From the NCBI GenBank assembly GCA_023630585.1, contig CM042539.1, forward strand, positions 22,821,755 to 22,885,754: a stretch of 64,000 nucleotides of DNA. Reading direction: 5' to 3'. How positions within the stretch are numbered: the first letter of the stretch is position 1; each line of letters opens with the position of its first letter. This document shows, one piece after another, positions 25,240-38,310 of the stretch. This stretch comes from Cranoglanis bouderius. Lineage: Eukaryota > Chordata > Actinopteri > Siluriformes > Cranoglanididae. The notes under the pieces are model-generated. The model had not been told where the DNA came from. It worked only from the letters and a program-made list of their open reading frames with translations, and searched no databases. Made by a program: the position numbers and the translations under genes.

Positions 25240-25725
25240 TAGGCCATCTGCCTCAAGATCAAAGTGTTGTGCGTTTTGAGATGCTTTTCTGCTCAGCACA
25301 GTTGTAAAGAGTGGTTGTTTGAGTTACCATAGCCTTCGTGTCAGCTCAAACCAGTCTGGCCATTCTCCTCTGAGTTGTCAACAATCAAAAACGTATTTTT
25401 GCCTGCAGAATTATCACTCACTGGGTGTTTGTTGTTTTTCGCACCATTCTGTGTAAACTCTAGAGGTTGTTGTGTGTGAAAATCCCAGGAGATCAGCGGT
25501 TTCTGAAATACTCAAACCAGCCCATCTGTCACCAACAACCATGTCATGATTAATCACATTTCATTCCCCATTCTGAAGCTTGATGTGAACATCAACCGAA
25601 GCTCTTAACTAGTATCAGCATCATTTTATGCATTGCACTACTGCCACATGATTGGCTAATTGGACAATTGCATTAATGTGCAGGAGTATAGGTGCTCCTA
25701 GTGAGGTGGACAGTGAGTGTATATC
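25240..25725. repeat. Dispersed fish repeat, family U
   Basis: Contains blocks I recognise from a very common interspersed fish repeat: TTTTCTGCTCAGCACAGTTG, CAGTCTGGCCATTCTCCTCT, GAAAATCCCAGGAGATCAGC, TCAAACCAGCCCATCTG, GCCACATGATTGGCTAATT and an end like GGTGCTCCTAGTGAGGTG. No ORF. Class not certain (non-autonomous). Confidence 0.6.
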
Positions 25726-26891
25726 AATATTGTTTCTGTTGCATTTGATCATTTGATAAGTATTACTATACAGTACCAGTCAGATCTTCCTGTATCAAGG
25801 TTTTCTGCATTTCACTACTTTCCTCATTTTACAATAATAGTAAAGATATTTATACATTGCCTGGTAAACCACAGCTGTGTAAAATCTGATTAATATGTCG
25901 TTGAGATCATGAAAACCCTACATTAATTGAACTCTGTCCAAATATTTTTTACTTGTACTGTATACCACGATAAGCATCGTATTATATTTCTGACTTATTA
26001 ATGAAGTCAAAAGAGTGACAAGCTTCAATATGACCCCTGAAGGTTAGGATGGCAAAAATAAAATGAGATGATCACAGAGATCAGACGTTCTTGCACACCA
26101 TGCGAAATTGTCATCTTTTTAAAGGTGACCCTTATCTGCTCTTTTTTTCTGAATTTCTAAGTCGTTTCAAAAAACGTGTGACCCTGACTGCTTTAAAATC
26201 AGACTGCCATTCCAAATGCATTTGATCAAAGCCGCTGAGGTAACCGTCTCGACTTTGGTGGTTGGTGATGCATGAACCGTCAATTCACCATCTCTTTGTC
26301 CTAATATCACCTGATAATCAGAACATGATTGCTCATCTGTGTGAAGCCGGGAGGTTGTGGGTTCAGTCTGAGCGGATCGGATCCAGTCTCAGTAGATGGT
26401 TGAGCAAGTATTGAGGCTCGAGCAGGCCAGCAGAGAGACTCTGAGTCTGATGGATGGGGAAGGAGGGCTGTGGGTCGATGCACAGAGGGTGGATTAATGT
26501 AGCCTCCTTAGACTGTGATGAAATTGGAGAGAGAGACATTAGAGAAAGAGAGAGTTCATAAATAGAAAAGTATCATACTGTATCAAAGTACGTGAATGCA
26601 GATGTATGAATATGAATAGTTTCGCAGTATCTACAATAAAGTTAGATGTAATATAGTACATTGTAACTTGGTAACCCAAACAAATGTGATTTCTGTTTTG
26701 AGGGGTTTTATTTTGTTTTGTTTTTGTTTTGTTTTGTTTTTTAATTTAAAAAAAGTTGGAGTTGGGCAATATTCTGGAAGAATTCATGATATCCCTGATG
26801 GTTTTGAATGTGCAATATCGTAAATTACAATTAAAATATTACATAAGGACTAAAACATGACAGGATGGGCTGTCAAAAATAATCAACGGCT
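25726..26891. other. zfpm2 intron
   Basis: 26140-26480 has mixed composition with little repeat. Poly-T/GTTTT simple sequence lies around 26703-26745. Nothing else recognised. Confidence 0.4.
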
Positions 26892-27300
26892 GGGTGGCAT
26901 GATGGTGTGTTACCACCCCAAAGTTGATCATTTTCCAATAACAGCACCTCCTGAAGTGGTTTATTCCTCTTATACCACAGTACTTTTGCCAGTGCTAACA
27001 GTTTGTACTTATTAAAGATGACATGTCATTAAGCATTTATAGTTACTTTTTTTTTTTTTTTAAATATTAAATGCTCTTGTTACTGAGAAAGCACAAAGTG
27101 CAAATCTGTCCATCCTGAAGCCTCAAATGAACAGCTTTACCTCTGACTGTTACAAAGCACTGACACCGGAGACTCCTTCCAAAAAATGTTAAATAAACAC
27201 CTGCTCACAGAAAACGTAACCATATCAACAATTATACGGCTTTTAATGTGGACCGTTTGTCATACAAGTCGAGCGCATTAATATAAACCAATGATCTGGA
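26892..27300 (+). repeat. Dispersed family P copy
   Basis: Shares CAGCACCTCCTGAAGTGG, ATTCCTCTTATACCACAG, AGCTTTACCTCTGACTGTTACAAAG and GGAGACTCCTTCCAAAAAATG with copies at 8716 and 50430-51565. No ORF. Confidence 0.6.
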
Positions 27301-27503
27301 TATGAATATCTTGAGTAATATCTTGTTTGATGCCTTACATTTCTCTTACTGTGTTGTCATATTCTTCTTATTTGTTATTGTTGATAGGGTGTGTATCAAT
27401 ACTCTCCTCTTTTACTGTATTACTGTCAGTTTCATTACTCTTGATTATAACCAGCTTTGGCAATATTGTAATCGATGCTGTTAAAGTTAATGTGAATGGA
27501 ATT

Positions 27504-27505
<2 letters not shown>

Positions 27506-27538
<33 letters not shown>
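27506..27538. repeat. (GA)n microsatellite
   Basis: A GA tract. It is followed by a purine-rich intron segment to about 27650. Confidence 0.85.
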
Positions 27539-27984
27539 AGAAAGAAAGTGTGACAAACAGGGTGAGTGGAGAAATTCATGGAGAAAGAGAGCTTGAAACA
27601 GAGAAATTGACTGAAAGAGGTAGAGGCAGGGAAAGTGGCGGACGGATAAAGTCTGAGGGCGTCTGAAGGTTTTGATGAAGTGAGCAGAGACCAGGTGGAT
27701 GCTTGGAGTTTGCTGCGGTCCCAGCAAAGCGTGACATTGTGTGTGTGAGGGTGTTTGCAGGTGGGTAAATGATCCATTCAAATGATTTACGAGTCAGTGA
27801 GTCACCGCTCACAAATGTTCCAGTTATTGATTTAATACAGTGAAGTGTTTACTTTGATGCTGTTAGAAAAGGGACTGTAAGGTAGCGTTTCCTGCCCATC
27901 ATATTTAAAGTAAATGATTGAAATTGTTTACCAATCTTTTATTCAAATAAGACTATTTATCTACCAATGGGTCATTCCATTCAT

Positions 27985-28115
27985 TCATTCATTCACCGCG
28001 ATGGGTTGCGATGCCTGTCCATGGTGTCCCCCGCCTTGTGCCCCGAGCCCCCTGGGATAGGCTCCAGGCTCCCCCTGTGTAGGATAAGCGGTACAGAAAA
28101 TGGATGGATGGATTA
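27985..28115 (+). mobile_element. 3' fragment of SINE family T
   Basis: Carries CCTGTCCATGGTGTCCCCCG, CCCCTGGGATAGGCTCCAGG, GGATAAGCGGTACAGAAAATG and GGATGGATGG, the 3' half of the family seen complete at 41467-41815. The tRNA head is missing, as expected for 5' truncation. Confidence 0.75.
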
Positions 28116-29008
28116 ATTCATTCTTAAACCATAATGTACAATAGTGCCATGTTCCCGACTATATATGACGGAAACCTAAACAAAAACAAGAAATCGTGCC
28201 AATAAAATGTGAATAAACTAATGTGTTTTCAATTACAGAAAGCTAGGTTGGGGACAAAATACAAAATAGCTCCACCAAAAAGGAGAAAAGAAAAAAATGA
28301 AGAAAATGAAGAATTCCAGCAAAGCTCAATAGAAATCCAATTTCTACAAGCATGCAAACTGGAAACTCCCCCAAACTTGCACACACACCACCCTCTTCTT
28401 TGGGTAAACCGGTGTTGGAAAGCCTACATTTATAGGCATATATGCATACTGGAAGCTGATTGGTTCTTACATTTTATGACACATTAACACTTATCTGTCA
28501 TATGTTCAAGACAGATTTCTCAAGTGTTTAATTTGTTTTTACTAGGAATGAACCATAGTTAAAGAATTTAATCCTTAATTAAAAGAGTGTTTTATAAAAG
28601 TCAGGGTGACTATACACTCATCTGAAGTTCAGCAATCTAAAATCCAGCATCAACCTGATTTAAATTGAGCATAAGTAGAGCAAGGTGTCTAGGATTTCTG
28701 CTGAAAATGTTGCTCTTGGGAATAAAATGTCTGCTTTTTGTGTACTCAGCATTACATCACGTTAAGTCCTCGTACAGACCTTTCCACTTGAGCGCTCTTG
28801 CTCAGACTTTTCACTCCTATTTTTCTCATTTTGTTTGAGCGAGTGAGAATCAGAACTGGCCTGAATCCTGCACAGCCTCTCCATCTCACGCTCCTCTTCT
28901 CCTTTTTTTCCCTGTTCTCTCCAGCCCTCCGTCTCTCTCATATCCCACAGATCAATTAGGTCATTAGAGCCCAATTACGCAGAAGGCCTTGTCCAGGTGA
29001 GCCACCAT
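28116..29008. other. zfpm2 intron
   Basis: No repeat or exon was recognised. 28760-28990 is a low-repeat stretch. Confidence 0.4.
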
Positions 29009-29036
29009 CGCTCTCTCTCTCTCTCTCTCTCTCTCA

Positions 29037-29083
<47 letters not shown>
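29009..29083. repeat. (CT)n(CA)n microsatellite
   Basis: A CT tract joined to a CA tract. Confidence 0.9.
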
Positions 29084-29086
<3 letters not shown>

Positions 29087-29089
29087 CCT

Positions 29090-29420
29090 CTCAAATTAAC
29101 ACAAATTAATGATGACACTGGGATATAAATGTCTGCTGAGCGGTGGTCGGTATGCCAGTGCAGGTCGAAGTTATCGAGTAGCAGGTGTCTCCATCACGGT
29201 AATTACCGGGCCTGGACTTACTGCAGCTCTCCTGCCCGGTGTCTGATTTAAGTGTCCATAATTGATTTGGAAGCAGACTAATAATGGAACCTGTTTTTTA
29301 GGAGGGACCTCTAAAATGGCCATTAGTGTGGCTTTCAGGCTCGATGTGGCGCTAATGAACGAACACGGTGCTAATTATACTCTGAAAGCTGGGCTCTGTT
29401 GTTGAAAAGTACGCCCTGTT
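29090..29420. promoter_or_regulatory. Candidate conserved non-coding block in zfpm2 intron
   Basis: A low-repeat, mixed-composition block rich in TAAT-type homeodomain words (ACAAATTAATGATG, GGTAATTACCGGG, CATAATTGATTTGG, GACTAATAATGG, GTGCTAATTATACTC). This texture is typical of intronic developmental enhancers. Conservation cannot be tested here, so this is only a nomination. Confidence 0.3.
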
Positions 29421-29841
29421 TTCTGTATTCGGAAGGTTAGGAAGTAAAACGTACCTCCATCAGTTCTGTGGTGTGCATTACCTGCATGGAGAGGAAAAAT
29501 GACAAGATACTGTCTTCATTTCCAGTGAGAGGGAGGGAGAGCGCGAAGGAGAGGCTTTTATTCTGTAATTTAGCGGGAGGTTAGGTGCAGAGGGCAAGAA
29601 CGGGAGGAATTCTTCAAGCTGTCACTCCTCCATTTATCACCTCCCTCTCTCCTCACCACTGCCTCTGACAGGCCCATTGTTCGTGGCCCAAAGTTGAACA
29701 AGTATCGGCGTTTATTTATTTACTTCTCCCCTCTCCAGCCCAAATTTTATTTTTCTTCTTGTCATTACTTCATTAATCAGGAGCCTGAACTTCTGAAAAA
29801 TGTTGTGTTTAGGAGGCTGCAATCTGTTTAGCAGTGCAGGG

Positions 29842-29843
<2 letters not shown>

Positions 29844-29917
<74 letters not shown>

Positions 29918-29951
29918 TACAGTGTGTGTGCGTGTATGTGTGTGTGTGTGT
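29844..29951. repeat. (GT)n microsatellite
   Basis: A long GT tract with interruptions at about 29914-29940. Confidence 0.9.
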
Positions 29952-31674
29952 TGTTAATCTGTGCCTGTGGCAGGTTTCCCCTCCGAAACGCAGCACTAAG
30001 CAGCGGTATCGCGCGCCTATTGTTGTAGCCTCTGTCATAGCAAGGAGAGCCTGATGCAGGCCTGGACTGGCCTGATAAGGAAAGAGTATTCAACATGGCT
30101 GGAAAGGAGAATCAGTGGGACTTGAGAGTGGAGTGTGGATGGAGCACACACACATGCACACATGCTCACACACACTCTGAAATGCATGCACACCCACGCT
30201 CTTTCTTATATCACTCACACATGCCGGACCAATTATTTACAGTTACATCTAATTATAAACGCATGCTGTATTTATATCCTCATAACTAAGGAAATATCTA
30301 AGCAGAGACAAGCTGAAGCAGTACATCTATTTTACATATTTCCATCAGCTTATACTTTATCAGTCTAGAGATCTCCCCTGTCAGTGGCTGGTAATGCAGT
30401 CTGGTATCAGGCAGTAACAGGATTTTAATTCCATGTTGGGCACACAAATGATTTTGGCGTCCAGAATGTGGCTTTATCTAATGAAATATTAGGCGGAGAA
30501 CCAATTTGTGATTGCATGCTTCAATTACTTGGTTGGGCTTTGCCCCAATCGCCAGGCTGGGGCCACCTCAGATGGCTCAAATGGTAATGATCTTGCTTTT
30601 TTTTTTTTTCCAGAAACATTGCTGTTCAGTTTGTTGCAAAAATGCCAGAGTGTGCAGTTAAACAAAACTTATCTCTGCATCGCAACTTGGTGTCAGGTTT
30701 TAGATCCAGAAGCAGAAAAACAATATACATTGACCATTGATGGTAAGTTATTCATGTGGGAAATAAGGAAAAATAAACAAAAAACATCACCACACCACAA
30801 GATGGATGCCGATTCTAGATCTGAAATCAGCCTACCACTGAACACCGAGGCTGCTTAAGAAGACTTCCTTAAAATATGCCTCTCAGCTTCCTGGACAATC
30901 CAGCTCCGTGGGGATATAGTGGAGCAGGGTCGTGACCTTGCAGAGGAGGGGTATATGGGATGCATTGTTCTTTTTTCATCTCTAAAGGTCCCCTCTCAGT
31001 GAGACGACAGGGTTGTGTTCATCGCACACAGCATTTCCCAGGGCTACAGCTGAGCAGCGCTTAGATAATACATAGTCGACTTCATCTACAAGTGAACCTG
31101 ACATCCCCCCCCCCCACACCTTTTTTTTATTTCCTCCATCAGCTCAGACAGGCAAGCAGATACGGCACTGGGACGATAAGCAGAACTGCATTGTGACTCA
31201 AGTGACGGCGACGTAGCTTGGCACGATTGCTGGAAATGATGTGATCGCATTTACCATGTCGCCAAATGCAGTGCGATGTCTTGATTCGAAGTTCATGAAT
31301 GCCATCCACTGATACATGCCACAAAAATGTCATTCGATAATGTCTCTTTTCCTGGTTCTGGGGTGTAACACTCTAAATAGCTATGTTTATTTGCTGTTTG
31401 GGCTTTTTTTTCCAACTTTTTTTATTTGGCAAGGTTCAAAGCGTGATCTTCCCAATTTGTTAGACAAGCACCTTGTGAGACAGCAAATTCAAGCTTATCT
31501 CAGGTCAGGCAAATGCCAGCAAGAGGAGGAATTCTCAGGAGTGTGCTGGTTTGAGAGCAGGACGGACATGGAATCTTGTGGGTGTTGTCAAATTATGGAT
31601 ATGCTAATGAGATGGGAAGTTCCCTGAAGTAGGCTGGCCTGGTCTGATCTAACCGGGCAGAGGTATTTCAAGGT
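29952..31674. other. zfpm2 intron
   Basis: Includes short CA tracts at 30147-30175, a poly-T at 30597-30610 and a C run near 31107. Open frames at 30508-30858 and 31316-31627 have no recognisable domain or splice support. Confidence 0.4.
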
Positions 31675-31985
31675 GACTGATTCATCTTCAGTAAGCACTT
31701 TATCCTGGTCAGGGGTGCAGTGGATCCCGAGCCTACCCCAGAATACTGGGTGCAAGGTGGGATGGCACCCTGGCACCATGCGACCAGTCTTTCACACTTA
31801 GGGGCAGTTTAGCATAGCCAATAACACCAACATGTTTTTGGGAGGGGGGAGGAAACTGGAGACCCCAGATGAAACCAACAACAAGGGGCACATCAGAGAG
31901 GGTTCTTAAAGTGAGTTCAAGATCAAACCAGGGACCACGGAGCTGTGAGGTAGCAACACTATCCCCTGTACAATCATGCCACCCT
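31675..31985 (-). mobile_element. SINE family T, degenerate minus copy
   Basis: Reading + strand: CTTTATCCTGGTCAGGG, GATCCCGAGCCTACCCCAG, AATACTGGGTGCAAGG, ACCCTGGC, AGTTTAGCATAGCCAATA, GGGAGGAAACTGGAGACCCC and CAAACCAGGGACCACGGAGC, then GTGAGGTAGCAACACTA. This is the inverted order of the tRNA-derived SINE at 41467-41815, strongly diverged. Confidence 0.65.
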
Positions 31986-33779
31986 TCTGGTTAACCCTGA
32001 TCAGGAAGTAATTAGTCAGAGATTTTTTGGAACAGAATGCCTCTTAGATTAGGCATAGCTGGAGAAGGCCTGAAATAAATATTAGAGGGGCCTGTGATGC
32101 AAATCAGGTTACCATGTTCATCTAAACACCTTTAATTTCCTGAGATACCTTCATCCGTAAGTCATAAGATTTAACCATTGGAATATAGAAAAGTTTTGTC
32201 CCATATATGAAGATTTGCAATAGTATCATGGGTAGCTTCAAGTGTTTTGAAATCAAGGACCATTTGGTGATCTTCAGGACATTAATCCGCTTTAATCAGG
32301 ACACGATCAGCAAGACTGTAAACAGTATTTTCTCCCTTGGTTTGTACAAGGGGATCTTGCCAAAGGTGTGGCCATACACCAATAAACTCTACAGCAAACA
32401 TAGCCGAGTGTGATTGAGAGGGGTATGAGCGGCACCAGCTGCTTTGCCATCTGTCACTGTCAAGGCTCCCTTTATGGGACACCGAAGCATCTTCCTTGAA
32501 AAAGCAGCCGAGATAATCCGCAATTGTTCTTGTTCGCAAACACGAGTCCCCCATTGGAATTCCACATTACACTCGGAGAGCGGGCTAATTGGTAGTGAAG
32601 CGAGTGAAGTGGGCGAGGTGGCTGGCTGACCCATTCACACACAAACACACACATTTTTAAGTACCAATAACTGTTTGTGACATTTGAAATTTGGCAGTCC
32701 TGTGGTTATCGTTGAATGCTTTTTCCTTTTGGTTGTGATTTTTTTTTTTTAGTCAATTTGCAACATTCTACAGTGGCGATTGAGTTTAAGCTTGTTTTCT
32801 AATGCAATGTATAATTCATAACATGACTCGCTTCCCCGTCTTAGATCTGACACTTCAATCTCATGGTGTCCCTCTGTGTCTTGTTGGCTGAGATATCAAA
32901 GCTTTAACCTTGCATCTCTCCCAAAAAAAAAAAAAGAGGGTAGCCCTTATACTCCACCCCCATCATGCCCTGGCCCTCGTCAACCATCTCCAAGCTCAAA
33001 CTTGGTTTTATTTAAAACTTGCGGTCATCAATCCACTCTTTCCTTTTTTTGGATGCCAATGAACCTCCCTTCCCACCACTCCAGATGGAGAAACAGCACC
33101 GAATGAAAGTATTCAGTGTGAAAATCATGATTATATTCTTGCTCGCACGGTCATCTGGTGCGCTATCGCAGACGGATGTCTCGTGGGATAAAAAGGCCCT
33201 ATAGGGGCCAGAGAAGAGGACGTCTGGACAACGTCTGGTCGTTTATCCCAGTGGTCTAGCACATCTTGTCTACAAGGCTGTCAAATATATACAGGAATAT
33301 TTGGCCGCAGGGGTCGGTGGTAAACTTAATTGAGTAACAAAGAGAACATCGAACGCTTCTTCTAGCCTCAACTTTCTGAGAATCATTGATAATGGAGTTC
33401 AGGTCTAATGCATCGGCAGGTGGCAAGTTCACCCTCTCTATCTTTTAGCCGTACCTCTGAGTAAATACTGCCGCTCTTTAAAGTGAATTTGTGATGACTT
33501 CTCGCTCAAAACTGTGGCCTTAAAAATCATGGCATGCATCTAGTGCAGCCCCTCTGAGATTATGCAAATAGACGCCTCTGCAACAAAGGTGGCAAAGTTC
33601 ACATCCAGTGCCGTCTTGAGCCTGGTTAAGTAATATCTTTGGCGTTCATTGGATTTAACCAGGCAGAACTTTGCAAAGTGTTTTAATAACCTCTTCTCAA
33701 AAGTTACACTTCCCAGAACTTGTTAAGAATTTTTAAAAGGTCACTTTGAAAACGTCAGAGAATTCAGGAGTGCTTTTGC
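31986..33779. other. zfpm2 intron, long low-repeat stretch
   Basis: Few recognisable repeats apart from short homopolymers. 32380-32640 and 33060-33660 are mixed in composition and could contain conserved non-coding elements. No exon supported. Confidence 0.35.
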
Positions 33780-34330
33780 AAGAATTCAATGATTTAAAGT
33801 AACCAGTTCCTTTAATACCACAGCACTTTTGATCAGAAGGTGTTGTTTAATTTTCTATAACGGCAGCTCTGACAGTAGTTCCGACAAGGTTATAAGTGCA
33901 CTCGTTCTAATATGCTATCGTTTGTATAGTAACAACGTACACAGGGACTTGTATGGCATACAGTCCACATAAACAGTTAATAAAAACTTGTGTAATTATG
34001 GATACAGTGAAGTTTTCTGTGAGGAAACGTTTATTTCGCATTTTTGGAAGGATTCTCTAGTGTCAGTGCTTCGTAACTGTAAAGCTTTTCAACAAAGGAC
34101 GGAGAGATTAGAGGTTTGTCAGCAACATGACGAGCTATGTTTCTTGTCTTATTAACTTCAAGGGATAAAAAGTATTATTATTACTTTTTATTATTTTTAT
34201 TATTATTATGACATTATTCTTGAATAAATAAAAAATTGTAATCATTGGTAAACTGCTGTGGTATACTGTAAGAGGAATAAAATACATCAGAACCTGTTGT
34301 TACTGGAAAGTGGTGGTGGTAACTCTGCAT
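33780..34330 (-). repeat. Dispersed family P copy, inverted
   Basis: Runs opposite to the copy at 26892: GATCAGAAGGTGTTG, ATAACGGCAGCTCTGACAG, CACAGGGACTTGTATG, GAAGTTTTCTGTGAGGA, TAGTGTCAGTGCTTCGTAAC. A central ATT tract lies at 34165-34210. No ORF. Confidence 0.55.
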
Positions 34331-35228
34331 TCACTATATAGGTCAAGCACCATCTTCATCATGGTATTCATCACTGTATCCACTAGGATATGATGTTTGA
34401 ACACTGTGTATTGTAGTGTAACGTGGAATTTCCAAAGTGATCACTACTATGTATTGGACAAGCCCTCCCAACAATCGTGCACTACGGTATATAGTGAATA
34501 AGACATAGGTCAACTTATCAAATTTACTCGGGGTGCTCATGACAGTCTACAAATTTATGACGTCACACAATTTCATGGTAACAATATCTGACCTCATTTA
34601 AGGATTTTATTGAGGTTTGCCCTTGTACTTTGAGCAAACGTGTTTCTGTTTATAGCACTCCTTGGGGGAGGAGTTTGGGTTTGACCATATTTAATAACAA
34701 ATCATTGTTTAGTGCTGCCGAACGCTTATTCCAGCCACAGCAATTTTTCTGTTTGAAACATTATTCTGTTGTGCTTTTTACCTTTAAAAAAAAAAAAAAA
34801 AAAAAAAACTAAACAATTAAAAAATTGTCTATTTCAATTAAGACAGAAAAATTCTGAAGCCACACAAAACTGTGTCAAAATTGTACACTGCTATAGGATA
34901 CAGGTTACCATATGAGGTGTTATATTTGACCATATATGGATTGTTTATTGTTGATCAAGTGTGATGTACATGTTAGTTTATGGTGGTGATGAGCTTAGTA
35001 TTAAGATTTGGCCAAATGTCACCCTAGCCCAGCTCACCAGACATATCTATACAGCTCAGCTTTTGTTTTCTCTTCACTATTTAGTACAAAAAAAAAAAAA
35101 CCAAACGTGTAAAAAATTATTTTATTTATTTATTTTTTATTCAGCTTGTTACTCTTAGGTGAGAATAACTGGCACACAATATGTGAATTTTATATATTAG
35201 AAAAATTATATTTAATTTTTATATATAC
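34331..35228. other. AT-rich intron
   Basis: A poly-A at 34785-34808 is preceded by ordinary AT-rich DNA. No feature recognised. Confidence 0.4.
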
Positions 35229-35248
35229 ATACACACACACACACACAC

Positions 35249-35341
<93 letters not shown>
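35229..35341. repeat. (CA)n(TA)n microsatellite
   Basis: A CA tract, then CATA units, then about 40 TA units. Confidence 0.95.
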
Positions 35342-35346
<5 letters not shown>

Positions 35347-35545
35347 TTTTTAATGCCCAAGCACAATAAAAGTCCGTTTCATGTTGCTCAACATTTAATA
35401 AATAATAATAATAATAATATGAAAATCATTTTAAATTGGATCATATGGACCTGAGGGAGAACTCTCAGATATGACTCCTTTTTACAGACAGACAGTCATA
35501 GTCATTCACAAATATCATTATATAGTAATGAGGGCGTTTTTGCAG

Positions 35546-35548
<3 letters not shown>

Positions 35549-35594
<46 letters not shown>

Positions 35595-35603
35595 TGTGGG
35601 AGA

Positions 35604-35633
<30 letters not shown>
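35549..35633. repeat. (GT)n(GA)n microsatellite
   Basis: A GT tract followed by a GA tract. A separate CA tract lies at 35747-35784. Confidence 0.9.
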
Positions 35634-35638
<5 letters not shown>

Positions 35639-36357
35639 GGTCCTGAAGGCAAGCTAAGCTTGCAGTAAACTAGATGACTTTAGACTTGGAGCATACTTCT
35701 ACGCCTCAAGCTTTGGGAGAATCTAAGATGCTTGGAATTGGCTGCCACACACACACACAAACACACACACACACACACACACACCTCCCTTCTTCCCTTT
35801 ATGCTCCCTCTAGTCTTTTTATTCATTGACACTTACTTGATTGGTTGTGTCTTGCATTTCAGGAAGGAAAACGCAGACAGATAGCCAATAAGCTGAAAAG
35901 ATAGTCGCTCAAGGTCAGATAAAGGCTATTTAATGTCGTTACAATGGTGTTTGTCGAACAGAATCAGGACAAGAGCCGAGTCACTCTCCTGCATTTAGTG
36001 AAGAAATCACACATTATCGACAGATAGCTGATGTACTCTTTGCATTAATCCTTTACTTCAGTGTCAATATCTAGTGTTGACACGGCACAGTATGTTATTT
36101 AGGCCAACATAAAGCTTTTCACGGACTCAATCAGCATGCAATCAAATGGGCTTTTTTTTTTTTTTTTTGCAGAAAAGATTTCAAATCAATATACAGCTCG
36201 CCGTCCCTGTAGTTACTGCGAGTGCTAGAAAATAATGACTTGTGGGAACCTTAATGGGTGTTCCTTAAAAGATTGGCGGCAGCGGGCACGCGGGCGATTC
36301 TGAATTTTATCGATTTCAAAAGAAAAAGTCAATTTAACAAAGTTGAAAAGAAAAAGC

Positions 36358-36500
36358 CAGGGGGAGGAGGGGGAGTGAAGGAGGGGGAGAAAGCATTCTT
36401 TTTCACTCAAGCAGTAAACTAAGTACGGCGCAGCGCGGCAGAGATTTCGTCCCCCCCCCACCCCCCACTCCCCCTTCTCCCATTATCTCCCACCTCACAT
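36358..36500. repeat. Facing G-rich and C-rich tracts
   Basis: A G-rich stretch near 36360-36392 (GGGGGAGGAGGGGGAGTG) faces a C-rich stretch near 36450-36483 that is roughly its inverse complement. The pair could fold as a hairpin or adopt G-quadruplex or triplex form. Confidence 0.5.
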
Positions 36501-36720
36501 TTGCTCTTAGGCAAGCAGTTTAAAAAGCCAAAGCGATTGAGCCAGTGATCCAATTTGAAATGCAGAAATGATTAGAGCAGCTTGCCTCATTTCATATCGA
36601 AAAAATTCTCTGATTTATGACAGGGCAGCCGCCAAGATCTATCTCCAAAGGGAATTAGCGTGCAATTTCTTCTTGCATAGTTCTGTTATTTAGCCTCCCA
36701 ATAGCAGATGCTGGCATGAA
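36484..36720. promoter_or_regulatory. Candidate conserved non-coding block in zfpm2 intron
   Basis: A low-repeat block with words such as AAGCGATTGAGCCAGTGATC, ATGATTAGAGCAGCTTGCC, GACAGGGCAGCCGCCAAGAT and GGGAATTAGCGTGCAATTTC. The texture suggests an enhancer-like conserved element. No conservation data available. Confidence 0.3.
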
Positions 36721-37675
36721 AAATAAATAAATAATAATAATAATAATAAATAAATAAAGGCACCAAGGAGGTATCTTTTCATTTTCGGCGATGAAACCAC
36801 TGCCATTTTAAATGAAGGGGAAAAAGCAAAGAAGGGATGACAGACCCGAAATGTGGCAATATTTCATAAACAGATAGCGATTTTGAAATATGGACCTTTT
36901 CTTTAGCATATGAAACAGTAAATAAAAGGGGGAAGATAAAAAAAAATCAGTGCTACTTTTGCTGTTGTTGTTTTTTTTTTATACTCTAACCATGATTGCT
37001 TCTGTGTTATATATGTTGGACTATATAACAGGACAGAAACATTTCTTTTTTTTATTATTTCTTTATTCTTCCTTCCTGCTGTAAGTCATCCATGCTGCAG
37101 GCCAGAGGAAATATTAATATGCGGCGATAACGAAAGCTAGAGGTAAATCTGCCTTAATGAAATTTCCAGTTGACCACATGCAATTTGTTTCATCATAGCG
37201 AACAACTAATTGCACAGGGTGTTATCGAGGTGTGTGAGGGCGCTTAAGGTTGTAAACACACATCTTAGGACAGGTCGGGTCCCTAACACGGTCATGCACA
37301 CCTCTCCTCCAAACACTCACCTTACACACACACGTTCAAGAAGAATGCGAGGTTCCTTCTGGAACAGGACCAGGTTTAGACCAGTACACAGTGTGTCTGT
37401 GCTTAAGCGGTTTCTTTTTTTTTTTTTTTTCCCAAGCAGATTTCTGCACAATGGCTTAAGCTTTATTGGGTAAAGTACATTATTATTACATTATTATTAG
37501 AAGTAAATGATTCAAATAACTGTTAGTGAAGCGAATTATATTCGTTTAAGATTTTGTGAAGGGTTTATATATTAACAGAAATTAATCTGAAAGAGAAAAA
37601 AAACAACTATTAAAAACATTCCAACTTTATAAAGTGTCACATTAGTGTGTGTGTGTCTGTGTCTGTGTGTGTATA
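36721..37675. other. zfpm2 intron
   Basis: Short AAT repeats at 36733-36760, then low-repeat sequence at 37080-37220. A GT/CT-rich tract precedes the next element. No exon. Confidence 0.4.
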
Positions 37676-38219
37676 CAGTACTGTGCAAATGTTTTAGGCA
37701 CCCTATTTTTTTTAGTACAAACTTTGTTATAGATTTTTTTATTTTATGACTTCTACATTATCGTCAGTACAAAAAAAAGACATTTTAGATTCCCAAACAT
37801 TAGTTTTCTAGCACGAAATGAAATGTTACCGAAAAATGTTTGTATGTCATTAAAGAAAGCAGTATATTACGTAAGAGACACTTTTTAGACAAAAAACACA
37901 ATGAAGGCTGCTGGGTTTTGCTGCAAAAATAAGAAGCGAGTGCGAAAGTCAAAGTCTCCAGAAGAACTGTGTCTGGTTCTGCAAGATGCTCAATAAAACT
38001 TACCAGCTCACTTCCTTATAAAACTGCACACATTGTACCGGAGACTACTATTTTTATTTAAATTTTTATTTTTTGTCACACCAAATATTGACTTTGTTTC
38101 CTTTACTACTGTTTACTGCTCTTTACGGTATTTTTTTTTAAAATGTAGAAACATTTAATGTCATTATTTGTTAAGGCATCTTTGTGCTACAGCATGTGCC
38201 TAAGACTTTTGCACAGTAC

Positions 38220-38221
<2 letters not shown>
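37676..38221 (-). mobile_element. Non-autonomous TA element, family G copy 2 (longest type)
   Basis: The left end CAGTACTGTGCAAATGTTTT and right end AGACTTTTGCACAGTACTG are inverted, with TA on both sides. At 546 bp it is one of the two longest copies. It runs opposite to 21032-21490. No ORF of note. It is directly followed by an AT microsatellite. Confidence 0.88.

Positions 38222-38305
<84 letters not shown>
38222..38305. repeat. (AT)n microsatellite
   Basis: About 40 AT units immediately after the family G element. Confidence 0.95.
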
Positions 38306-38310
<5 letters not shown>

